Shown here piece by piece: positions 10,280-18,704 of a stretch of 64,000 bases of DNA (positions are counted from its first letter, which is position 1; each line of letters opens with the position of its first letter). Made by a program: the position numbers and the translations under genes. The notes below the pieces were generated by a model, which saw nothing but the letters and a program-made list of their open reading frames with translations, did not search any database and had not been told where the DNA came from. The stretch comes from Bartonella rattimassiliensis 15908 (GTDB lineage: Bacteria; Pseudomonadota; Alphaproteobacteria; Rhizobiales; Rhizobiaceae), in contig NZ_JH725065.1 in NCBI RefSeq assembly GCF_000278215.1, positions 252,737-316,736 of the forward strand, in the 5' to 3' direction.

Positions 10280-10387
10280 ATGCATTTATTGCCAGAAGGT
10301 GATGATATGCAAATGCGGAGTTTTGCCATTTTGAAAGAAGTGGTTTATAGGGATGATAAAAATACATCTTCATTAGAGATTGAATGA
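10280..10387 (+). CDS. Small 35-residue ORF in the usual place of surE
   Basis: A short frame starts at an ATG preceded by AGGGAGGATAAT, one of the strongest Shine-Dalgarno sites in the window. It stops at 10385-10387, four bases before the ATG of pcm, whose own ribosome-binding site is weak. The arrangement suggests translational coupling or a leader peptide. The product (MHLLPEGDDMQMRSF onwards, acidic, no membrane segment) resembles nothing I recognise. In related alphaproteobacteria surE (nucleotidase) sits here; I see no SurE motif such as TNDDG, so this may be a relic of its start region or a new small gene. Coding status is uncertain. Confidence 0.4.
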   Translation: MHLLPEGDDMQMRSFAILKEVVYRDDKNTSSLEIE

Positions 10388-10391
10388 TACT

Positions 10392-11051
10392 ATGGGGCAA
10401 AAGGGTACTTTACAATTTCGTGAGGAGTTGGCTGCTCTTGTATTAAAGATGCGTAGCAAAGGTATTGATGACGTGCGCTTTTTTTCAGCATTAGAGAAAA
10501 TTCCACGTCAACAGTTTGTTTCTGCTCCGTGGTTCAATAGTGCTTATGATAATAAAGTTATTCCCCTTGAGTGTGGTGAATATATGGAACGTTTGGAAGA
10601 ACAACTCTTAATTCTTTCAGCACTATCGTTGAAAAAAAAGCATCGTATCTTAGAAATCGGTACAGGATCTGGTTTTTGTACTGCTCTGATGGCATGTCTG
10701 AGTGATCGTGTGACAACGATTGATCGTTATAAAACGCTTGTTGATTTGGCACGCCAAAAATTTCAAAATTTGGGAATTGAAAATATTGTTATACGGCAGG
10801 TTGATGGAAGTCATAGTGTGCCAGGTTTTGAATCATTTGATCGCATTCTTATTTGGCCATCACGTTCTAATGAACCCACGGAATTTTTAGAACTCTTAGC
10901 TGAAAATGGAATTCTCATTCAGGCTATAGGACCAGATGAAGGAGTACAAACGGTGACACGCTATACAAAAATTGGTAGCCGATTTGAATGTTTAGAGCTT
11001 TTTCAAGTGCGTTATCAACCTTTTATTAAAGGTATTGCAGAGATACTCTAA
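10392..11051 (+). CDS. pcm: Protein-L-isoaspartate O-methyltransferase
   Basis: Pcm methylates isoaspartyl residues in aged proteins with S-adenosylmethionine and starts their repair to aspartate. The SAM-binding motif I is clear: ILEIGTGSGFCTALMA (about residues 82-97), followed by VTTIDR (post-I acidic residue). The N-terminal half (RSKGIDDVRFFSALEKIPRQ, FV, then NKVIPLECGE) matches the family substrate-side region, although the usual LPIGxGQTIS is altered here to IPLECGEYME. That change is worth noting because the region contacts the substrate. I chose the ATG at 10392 (219 residues); a TTG at 10380 is in frame. The nlpD-type gene follows, as in the surE-pcm-nlpD order known from many proteobacteria. 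Confidence 0.85.
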   Translation: MGQKGTLQFREELAALVLKMRSKGIDDVRFFSALEKIPRQQFVSAPWFNSAYDNKVIPLECGEYMERLEEQLLILSALSLKKKHRILEIGTGSGFCTALMACLSDRVTTIDRYKTLVDLARQKFQNLGIENIVIRQVDGSHSVPGFESFDRILIWPSRSNEPTEFLELLAENGILIQAIGPDEGVQTVTRYTKIGSRFECLELFQVRYQPFIKGIAEIL

Positions 11052-11219
11052 ATTTTAAGATTTAAGAAATAGCGTAAATTATTTCATCTTTTTTGTTTAT
11101 ATTAAATTCATTTTGATATTATGCGGGGATATTTATGAATAAAACATCTCATTTTAACTCTTCGGTAATTTAAAAAAGCTTTAATGGGATAAGTTGAGTA
11201 TTGATGAGTGGGCAAAACT

Positions 11220-12392
11220 ATGTGTTTAAAAGTATTGAATAATATTTTCTGGCATAATTTTCAGAAAATGACTTTTTTAACTGCGGTAACTATTGTTGCT
11301 GGTTGTAGTTCTGGTACACAGCGTTTTTCCGATGTTTTCCCTCATCGTTCGGTATCGCCTCAATCAAATATATCCAGCACTATGCCTACAGATCCGCGAA
11401 TACTATCATCGTACGGTGATAGTATGATACAAAGCACTGAACTGCCTCCTGTAGAACCAAGTGGTGATTCATGGATGGATGATAATTCTCCACAACAAGG
11501 TAGTACAACTTCTTTAGATGGTCGGGTTATGGGGGCACCTCCACGTAATCTTGGAACGCTTTCCCGTTCACAAATGGATAACTCTCCCATTTTTCGGCGG
11601 AGTTCTTATATTGTCCAGAGTGGAGATACACTGCTCAGTATTGCGCGACAAATAGGAGTCAGCGTTGAAGCGTTAAAATTAGCAAATGGTATAAACAGCA
11701 ATTCCATTCATATCGGCCAGGTACTTGTGGTTCCAAGTAGGCGTACATTAGCAACTTCAAATGCGCACAATAATAGTGATTGGGCAGTGTCAAAAGCAGA
11801 ATCTTCATTCCAATCTCAAGTTTCCTCCTCTATAAAACGCAATAAAGCTTCTCCTATATATAAAGCTCCTGTAACAACGTCACCTTCTGCAACGATGAAC
11901 AGATCAAGTTCTGAGGAAAATTCTTCTAAACAAATGATGCGATCGAATCATGCAACTAGTTTATCAAGTACTGTTGCAAATACAGATCATATTGTGACTC
12001 CGCAAGCCACGGGAATTTCTAAGATGCGTTGGCCAGTACGAGGGCGTTTATTAAGCCAGTTTGGTCAAAAAAAAGGAACAATAATGAGTCGAGGAATAGA
12101 TATTGCTGTACCTGAAGGGTCATCGGTAAAGGCAGCAGAAAATGGTGTCGTTATCTATGCGGGAGATGGATTAAAAGAGCTTGGTAATGTTGTTATGATT
12201 CGACATGAAAATGATATTATCACTATTTATGGATGTAATAGTAAGCTTTTTGTTAACAAAGGACAAAGGGTAAGACGTGGTGATGAGATTGCTAAGTCTG
12301 GTGTTTCAGGAAATGTAAAAACTCCACGTGTCTATTTTGAGATGCGTAAGAATTCATTACCCGTTGATCCTTTTAAATATTTAGAAAACTAA
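11220..12392 (+). CDS. NlpD-like lipoprotein with LysM and degenerate M23 domains (murein hydrolase activator)
   Basis: The N-terminus carries a hydrophobic stretch ending in VAGC, a lipobox, so the mature protein should be a lipoprotein. A LysM peptidoglycan-binding domain spans about residues 130-180 (YIVQSGDTLLSIARQIGVS, ANGINSNSIHIGQVLVVP). A low-complexity Ser/Thr/Asn-rich linker follows, then a LytM/M23 domain (WPVRGRLLSQFG, RGIDIAVPEGSSVKAAENG). The metal-binding histidines are missing: HxxxD is SxxxD and HxHFE has become RVYFE. This is the situation in E. coli NlpD and EnvC, which activate amidases rather than cut themselves. The frame opens at a GTG at 11208; the ATG at 11220 is equally plausible. 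The position after pcm supports the NlpD assignment. Confidence 0.88.
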   Translation: MCLKVLNNIFWHNFQKMTFLTAVTIVAGCSSGTQRFSDVFPHRSVSPQSNISSTMPTDPRILSSYGDSMIQSTELPPVEPSGDSWMDDNSPQQGSTTSLDGRVMGAPPRNLGTLSRSQMDNSPIFRRSSYIVQSGDTLLSIARQIGVSVEALKLANGINSNSIHIGQVLVVPSRRTLATSNAHNNSDWAVSKAESSFQSQVSSSIKRNKASPIYKAPVTTSPSATMNRSSSEENSSKQMMRSNHATSLSSTVANTDHIVTPQATGISKMRWPVRGRLLSQFGQKKGTIMSRGIDIAVPEGSSVKAAENGVVIYAGDGLKELGNVVMIRHENDIITIYGCNSKLFVNKGQRVRRGDEIAKSGVSGNVKTPRVYFEMRKNSLPVDPFKYLEN

Positions 12393-13093
12393 TTTATCGC
12401 TGATTTTTAAGGTTGAGCAATTTTATAGTTTATAGAAACTTCATCAAAAATAATTGATTTTCTTAAATCAAATAATACTGTAGAGGAAAAATCATTGTTT
12501 TAAGGAAAGCAGTTGATTGGGTTCATTAGATATTATTATCTTTATGCTTATGAAGATATAGGGCGACAGTATTATACTATTTGTCAGTTTTCCAATATTC
12601 CAACCGCTTTTGCATTTGATAGGGGGCATGAGAAGAGAGATTTTACGCTTTTCTTAAGCAGTTTTATTTACAGGCTTATTTTACATGGACGATGTGTGAG
12701 AAAATATGACATGCAGGAAAATCGTCTTGATTAATTTAGATGGAGTAACATGATAGAGTTGTACTATGTTTAGGTCTACTATTTAACATCGAAAACGATG
12801 AATTTCCTATCTAATTAAAAGTTTTTTTTATTAGAAAAATTATTTTGTATCATATATTGGGTTATTGAGAAGGCTTATATTGTAGGATATATAGATAGAG
12901 GGAAATAAATCTGTTTTTTAAGATTTTTCTTGTTGTATTCTATCTCTTAAAGATTTATTGCGTTTTATAAAGCTGAGATTATATCATCTAGTCATCGGCT
13001 TTTATGATAAATTCTTTAAGGAAAGTTTTTCTGAATCAGAATTTTATTTTGATAGAGTGGGAAATATCTGAGATTTAACTATAGGAGATAAAA
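12393..13093. other. 700-bp gap without a recognised gene
   Basis: A 73-codon frame at 12513-12734 is present but has no good ribosome-binding site, a composition rich in Tyr/Phe/Ile/Arg as expected of translated AT-rich spacer, and no recognisable domain. I do not call it. No RNA or clear terminator was seen. Confidence 0.5.
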
Positions 13094-13555
13094 ATGTTTA
13101 TTACGAACGCTTATGCTCAAGTTGCAGGCGATGTTTCCGGTGGATTTCCATTTGCTAGCGTTGTCCCGCTCATTTTAATTTTTGCAATTGTGTATTTTTT
13201 TACCATTCGTCCCCAGCGTGCACAAATGAAAAAACGGCAAGAAATGCTTAATGCAGTTCGTCGTGGTGATACAGTTATAACGGGTGGTGGCATTATTGGC
13301 AAGGTTAAGAAGGTTCATAATGATAGTGATGAATTGGAGGTTGAGATTGGTGAAAGTATGAATATTCGTATTATTCGCTCAACATTGTCTGATGTTCGCG
13401 TTAAAGGTGAACCGATTGCGGAAAAAAAAACAAAGATTAATGCTAAAACAAAAACTCCACAAAAGTTTAAATCTAAAACGGCAGAGAAAGAAAATGTGAG
13501 TGTATCTGAAGAGAAAAAAGCTATATCAAAGGAAAACGGGGAAAGTGCATCTTAA
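13094..13555 (+). CDS. yajC: Preprotein translocase accessory subunit YajC
   Basis: YajC is a small single-span inner-membrane protein that co-purifies with SecDF and SecYEG. After MFITNAYAQ, one transmembrane helix (about residues 22-38) runs into the family motif FTIRPQRAQMKKRQEM, then RRGDTVITGGGIIGKVKKV, a small beta-barrel-like cytoplasmic domain. The lysine-rich tail of about 50 residues is longer than in E. coli YajC but usual in Rhizobiales. AGGAG lies 8 bases before the ATG. secD and secF normally follow directly; here 458 non-coding bases lead to a Mth938-family gene instead. Confidence 0.94.
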   Translation: MFITNAYAQVAGDVSGGFPFASVVPLILIFAIVYFFTIRPQRAQMKKRQEMLNAVRRGDTVITGGGIIGKVKKVHNDSDELEVEIGESMNIRIIRSTLSDVRVKGEPIAEKKTKINAKTKTPQKFKSKTAEKENVSVSEEKKAISKENGESAS

Positions 13556-14013
13556 GGCGTGAGTACAGTTTATACATTTAAAAAAATACTTGTATAATAA
13601 AGTGTAGAAATGTAGAGATAGTTTCATTGGAGGGGTGGTTTTTATAGCGGATACGGAAGATGGTAGCTTTATTTCGTTTAGATTATTAAGTGCTTTGTTT
13701 ATGGAATATTACAGAAGGTTTTCCTGTCTTTATAAACAATATTGTTTTTCTATAGAGGTTTTTTTTAAAAGTAAATAATAAATAAGCTGAGAAAATTTTT
13801 TAAAGGTAGATCTATTTAAATAAGTATAGCATTTAATCACGGCTTGTTGTTAAATTTTTATGTATTTGTGTATGAGTAGATGAGGGAAATTTCTACCTTG
13901 CTACTTTTGTAGGCTATGGTTAATATATTAATATTTGTATCCACGTTCTGTTAGCTTTTATGTTGAGAAAGAAAAGACAATTGGATTTTCAAAAATATAA
14001 AGGGTGCTTATTC
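13556..14013. other. Non-coding gap where secDF would be expected
   Basis: About 460 AT-rich bases with no frame, no recognisable SecD or SecF motif and no evident RNA. If secDF was deleted from this locus, nothing recognisable of it remains here. Confidence 0.5.
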
Positions 14014-14400
14014 ATGTCCGATGCAATTCAAATTCGTGAGGCGCATTTTCCAAATCGTGCACCGATTGATGCTTATGGAAATGGTGGGTTTCGTTTTGCT
14101 GATATGTCGCATAGAGGTTCTATTATTTGCGTCCCATCAGGTATTTATGGCATCGATATGGTAGGGCCTATTCCTACTCAAGGGGATATATCTCGTGTTT
14201 TAGAAGAAGCATCTGAGATCGAAATTTTATTAATAGGTACTGGGATTGAACTGTTACGATTACCTGAAGATTTACGGGGTCTCTTATGGGAAAAACGTAT
14301 TTCATCAGATACAATGAGTACAGGAGCAGCGGTACGTACATTTAATGTTTTATTGGCTGAAGATCGCGCTGTTGCTGCGCTATTATTTGCGGTAGAATAA
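14014..14400 (+). CDS. Mth938-like (DUF498) domain protein
   Basis: A 128-residue protein of the Mth938/NDUFAF3-like family. The pattern of an N-terminal hairpin (IDAYGNGGFRFADMSHRGS), a central ICVPSGIYG turn, IEILLIGTG in the middle and a late VRTFNVLLAEDRAVAALL helix is the family profile. Eukaryotic relatives assist complex I assembly; the bacterial role is not settled. I chose the ATG at 14014, preceded by AAAGGGTG; an in-frame ATG at 13960 would add 18 basic residues that do not fit the family. In Rhizobiales the gene sits between secDF and a phytoene-synthase-like gene; here the latter lies 3.4 kb further on. Confidence 0.85.
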   Translation: MSDAIQIREAHFPNRAPIDAYGNGGFRFADMSHRGSIICVPSGIYGIDMVGPIPTQGDISRVLEEASEIEILLIGTGIELLRLPEDLRGLLWEKRISSDTMSTGAAVRTFNVLLAEDRAVAALLFAVE

Positions 14401-15049
14401 AATATTATTTAATAAAATAAACGCCTTAGTTTATCAAGGCTCATGTAATATTATTCATTCGATGAAGTTTTTGTGATCAACGTTTCTTCTATAAGGGGAT
14501 AGCGTTGTCATCTATTTAGTCAAAGAGTACTTTGCGTTGTTTGCTATCCCAAATTTCACTATACATGTTACGGTTAGTTTTTAATCGTTTTTACGACAAA
14601 TCAAAATTTTAAGTTCTATAAGATAACTTTTATCAAAAAAGTTATTTATTTAAGTTTCAAAGAATTTCTTTCTAAAAGAAAAAAATGATTGATGCAAATA
14701 TTGCAAAATGACATCAATAAAAATATTTCTATCATTTCAGGAAATATAAAACAATATCATTAGGTATCAACAAATCAGTATTTATAACGATTGATGTTTA
14801 TATCAACAAAATATTATATGATTTACATGGAAAAAGCTATAAAAATTATAATTTATCTGATTTTGTAGAATGATTTTATAAGTATAGTAATATTACGAAG
14901 TTTTGCATTTCAGGGAGGGGTAATAATATACGAGTTAAAAAAATAATTAGCTTGCAGTTTAAAGTTTCTTCCATAATTTTTTTGAAAGATTATGTAAAAA
15001 CAAATAGTTATAATAAAAAAAATTTAGTTTATAGGGATTGTGGAGGGAT
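14401..15049. other. Non-coding gap before the integrase remnant
   Basis: AT-rich spacer with a weak hairpin GCCTT...AAGGC at about 14421-14440 (no U run). A frame at 14952-15194 mostly covers the opposite strand of the integrase remnant and is discarded. No other feature seen. Confidence 0.5.
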
Positions 15050-15054
15050 CTTTG

Positions 15055-15705
15055 TTGATAAAAGGCAGGAACATCTTTTCAATTCATGGTTGGAAAGTTT
15101 TGTGTTTTATGGCGTTGTTTTTCTAAGAGGAAAACACGTGCTTTTATCACTGCTTGTAAATAAACATCCAAACCTAATGCAGCTGCATGCTTGAGACAAA
15201 GATTAAGACGGTTCAGTGCTTTTTCTGTTGTTGAAGCTTTTGTATGCCAAATAGAGGAAAGAGTATGGCGTATCTCTATTTGGGTAATTTCTGAAACCGG
15301 CAGACAACCTAATTTAGGGAGAATATGAAGGCGTAATGGTAAAAACCAATCCCCAGCCTTTCCATCATCTTTTAATTTAGCTTTACGACTTTCAAAAGTC
15401 TCTAAAGCAATATCTTTTAAATAATGGAGATTACGCATTGCTTCACGCTTTTGTTTTTCACGTTCTTTAATGGGGTCACGACCCTCATGCAAAACAGAGC
15501 ACCATTGATTTGCTAATTTACGAGCTTTTTTTAAAGAGACATGTCTTAAGGCACCCAATCCCATTTCGCGACGACGTCCGTGAATGGTATACCGTAAAAT
15601 CCATTGAGCACCTCCATCTTTACGCTTATGGAGAAGCAAGCCAGCACCATCATTATATTTGCCAGCTCCCAATGTTGCGACAATCCTTGCATTAAGACGG
15701 TTCAT
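15055..15705 (-). pseudogene. Truncated tyrosine-recombinase integrase (N-terminal half)
   Basis: A 208-codon frame encodes the N-terminal arm-binding DUF4102-type domain (about residues 10-80: GLLLHKRKDGGAQWILRYT, GRRREMGLGALRHVSLKKAR) and most of the core-binding SAM-like domain (about 95-185). It stops where a Trp codon would be expected (TGA at 15079-15081). Reading continues in frame for about eight codons with KDVPAFYQ, the usual next segment, and then dissolves into AT-rich spacer. The whole catalytic domain with the R-H-R-Y residues is absent. It is the longest and least decayed member of the repeat family and serves here as its reference copy. Confidence 0.9.
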
Positions 15706-15900
15706 AAGAGCAATTTTTAGTCCTTTCTTATATAAATTTTATCCACACATTCATCCCACTTGTTATGTGCAAATGAGTGATTTTGATTGATGCAACATAA
15801 AGAGATTTGAAATGAGAGAATCCTACGTTATTCGAGCTTCTCACTCAACATACAAAACAGTGAATTATCATTATAAATCAATGCCTTGTAAGATAAGGAA
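15706..15900 (-). repeat. Upstream part of repeat copy D, with the reference 38-bp palindrome
   Basis: This is the region upstream of the integrase start. It contains TTTTTAGTCCTTTCTTATATA, the spacer with GAGTGATTTTGATTGATGCAA, the imperfect palindrome at 15809-15846 (GAAATGAGAGAATCC, centre, GAGCTTCTCACTC) and TTATAAATCAATGCCTTGTA. All of these segments recur in the same order at the other copies. The palindrome sits about 105 bases upstream of the integrase ATG, where an operator or an attachment-site core could lie. Confidence 0.82.
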
Positions 15901-17843
15901 AAGAGTTAATTATCACATTCAAAGCTTCACTTTCAACGCTTAGCTTCTCTACTGCTCATCGCGATATTTTTCTAACAAGGGCGGAAGATATATATACAAT
16001 CTCTGGTATTGCTATGAAGTAAAAAAAAGAAACAGGTTTGTGCAGATATTCTTGATTGGGTTCATCAGAAAAATGTACAATAAATTACCTCTGATTATAT
16101 AATTTTATTGCCAAATAGTGAAGGTGATTTTTAGAAATGCCACCTTGTCGCCCTTATTCTCATTGGGGATATTAAAACGCTCAAGTTTTATAAAGTGGAT
16201 TTTAAAACAGAGAAATATTTAGGTTTTTCTGAAGAGAGTACAAAAGATTTTATGGATCATGCCCTTACTCTTGCATGAAGTTATCGATTAGGTTTTCAAA
16301 AATCCCTTTCACTTTAACTCCTGATGCTAAAACAATGTTTCTTAACGAAGAAGAGATTTTCTTAATCATGAAGAGCACGAGAAAACGTTTCAAAAGTTTA
16401 GGTTGGTTGGTTTATGGAATCGAGAGAAAAGAGAATTTTTTAGCAGTCTATCAATTGCCAGATTGCGAGGTACAAATTCTTTACAATAATGAAATTGCAA
16501 TAGATTCTCTGCAATTTGATGTTGGGTTTTCGATCACTATGGGCATTCTTGCTGCTGTTTGTAGAGCCATTGATCTCATAAATTCTCAAAGTTTAACCGG
16601 ATCTATAACTGTATTTTAATAGAAATGGGCTGAAAATTTTTGAAGAAAAGATTAACGCAAGTCGCTTAGAGTTAGAGCTTAATTATACTGTGGAATGAGC
16701 AATAGAAAGTATTGATCTTCTTCAGAGTATTGGTTTTAAATACGGTATAGCGCCTTGGAAAACAAGCATAATTGCTAAGTGCGACGATGCGCATTATAGT
16801 TTGCTTCATAATGGTATTCTTGCTTTGTTGAATGCTATTGAGTCTTTACAAGTTTATCATAAAAGTTTTATGGAAAGAGATCATTTAGATTCTGATAATA
16901 ATATTCAAAAGGCTTTATCTTGAACGTGCAATGATTATGGCACTAGGAATAGCAAGGATAAAGCACCCGAGCTATGATTTGATTAAGAAGGTGGAAAAGA
17001 GTTTTCTAGCTGCTTAGAGATTACAGTCTATTTTGTTTTAAATAACTTGCTTACGCAAACAATAATAAAGGATATCTATTGACATTAAAGATACTCTTTT
17101 AAGTGCATTTATATGCTGTAAAAAGGAGATAGCTCCACAGTAGAGATTAGCAAGGAATTCAATTAAAAATACTTTTTTGTTTGTTTTTCATAGTAAAATT
17201 TCAACATAAGAGAAATAGGCTATTGATAAGGAGAATTTTAATATAGGTGAATCAGAATGTTAGAGAGAATGAACTAGGAATATATTCAAAAAAATAATTT
17301 TATGGAAACCGTTAGCTATAAGTTCATCAATTAATCATAAATTGATCTATCACGATAATTAATCGTTTTGTAACTTAAAGGAGATTTTCGATAGTGACAT
17401 TCTCTCATTTCAAGCCTATTTATATTGATGGGTTCTATCTAATTGAATATATGAGTAAAATTATAGAAAAGGATAAATTTTTGTTGATGAAAGAAAAAAT
17501 AGCTTGCGGAGTGTAATCCTTAAAAGACTTTCTTATATGTCATTATGATTGCATATTTAACAGTTTTTTGGTGAAAGAGCGTGGTAAGGTGTTGGATGTC
17601 GTTTCTTTGATTGCCATTTTCAGCAACCTGCACAGTATGTTAGTATTTTTACGACGTTTTTCGTTTTTTTCATATCGCTTTTGAATTGGAATGAATAGAA
17701 CTTAATATAGAGATTCTCGAATCTGTAAAGAGTATAATAGTTCCTTAAAAATATTTTATTTTTTCGTCCCTCATTCTTAAATATGAGTAAAAAGGGAATA
17801 TTAATTTAATTGCTAAAGTAAGGGACGTTAATAGGTTCATAGA
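15901..17843. other. Decay zone between integrase remnant and phytoene-synthase-like gene
   Basis: Nearly 2 kb with no intact gene. It contains the broken unknown gene at 16110-16923; the remainder (15901-16110 and 16930-17843) is AT-rich sequence with stops in every frame, no RNA gene and no clear terminator. Confidence 0.5.
16110..16923 (+). pseudogene. Broken gene of unknown function, two similar halves
   Basis: Three open pieces in different frames can be read through this stretch. The first (about 16170-16277) encodes FYKVDFKTEKYLGFSEEST and ends in a stop next to a frame change. The second is the 114-codon frame at 16275-16619. The third (about 16642-16923) has one in-frame TGA after LNYTVE. 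The second and third pieces share an outline: FKSLGWLVYGI against LQSIGFKYGI, and GILAAVCRAIDLI against GILALLNAIESLQ. This suggests an old internal duplication or two related tandem genes. No motif allows a functional guess, and I do not recognise the family. The position beside an integrase relic suggests an acquired gene, which is inference only. Confidence 0.5.
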
Positions 17844-18704
17844 ATGATAAGTTCTCTTCCTTATTGTCTTGATATTTTACGTACCATGGATCGTGATCGC
17901 TATATATCGGTTTTATTTGCACCTAAAAAAAAGCGCCAAGCATTGGCTGCTCTTTACGCATTTAATGCTGAAATTTCCCGTATTCGTGAAAGTGTCCATG
18001 ATCCATTCATAGGAGAAATACGGTTACGTTGGTGGTATGATTCTATTGCTCATGGTGAAATACAAACGAGTGGAAATAATCCTATTTTGAGCGATTTGTT
18101 GACAGCAATGCCTCTTTTGGATTTACCTAAGGAAGCTTTTTTACGTTATTGTGATGCACAAATTTTAGATCTTTATCACAATCCAATAGAAACACTTCAT
18201 GAGCTTGAGCATTATTGTAGTGAGACGGCAAGCATAATTTTACAACTTTCTTGTCAGATATTAGATCCTGATGTTGCACAAGATTTTACAGATGTCTATG
18301 AGCATGGAGGGATTGCTCAAGGATTAAGTGGTGTGTTGCGTCTTTTATCATTTATGCAATCACGATATCAATATTATTTACCTACTGATATGTTGAAGGC
18401 TTTAGGGGTGAATAGGGAAGATTTAAAATCTCATCGTCTCAGTGATAAACAAAAGTGTTGCATTGTTGAGGCTATGGTAGCATTATCACGTGATTACTAT
18501 ACCCAATTTTACGAGTATTCCTGTTCTTTACCTCAAGTTCTTAAGCCAGCATTTCTCCCATTGGTAATTATACCGGCTTCTCTTCAAAAAGCTATACAGC
18601 TAGGAGCTGCAACTTTTCAAGAAAATGCAACTTTACCATTGATACATCGCTATTGGTTGATAACAAGAGCAGCAATAAGCGGTAATTTTCCAAAGATATT
18701 GTAA
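17844..18704 (+). CDS. Phytoene/squalene synthase family protein
   Basis: A 286-residue member of the isoprenoid synthase fold family, trans-prenyl head-to-head type. The first Asp-rich helix region reads RDRYISVLFAPKKKRQALAALYAFNAEISRIRE, followed by IRLRWWYDSI, both typical of the alphaproteobacterial paralogue related to human NDUFAF6. The second Asp-rich segment, normally DxxxD, is weak here (ASIILQLSCQIL, then HGGIAQGLSGVLRLL), so catalysis of phytoene or squalene synthesis is doubtful. In Rhizobiales the gene follows the Mth938-family gene, and both families have complex I assembly relatives in mitochondria. A role near complex I is inference. The ATG at 17844 begins at a normal N-terminus. 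Confidence 0.82.
   Translation: MISSLPYCLDILRTMDRDRYISVLFAPKKKRQALAALYAFNAEISRIRESVHDPFIGEIRLRWWYDSIAHGEIQTSGNNPILSDLLTAMPLLDLPKEAFLRYCDAQILDLYHNPIETLHELEHYCSETASIILQLSCQILDPDVAQDFTDVYEHGGIAQGLSGVLRLLSFMQSRYQYYLPTDMLKALGVNREDLKSHRLSDKQKCCIVEAMVALSRDYYTQFYEYSCSLPQVLKPAFLPLVIIPASLQKAIQLGAATFQENATLPLIHRYWLITRAAISGNFPKIL

Noticed and set aside
12513-12734. 73-codon plus-strand frame between the NlpD-like gene and yajC
   Set aside because: No ribosome-binding site, composition like translated AT-rich spacer, no domain; the frame length is within chance for this region.
14952-15194. 80-codon plus-strand frame
   Set aside because: Half of it is the opposite strand of the integrase remnant, and the rest is AT-rich spacer.
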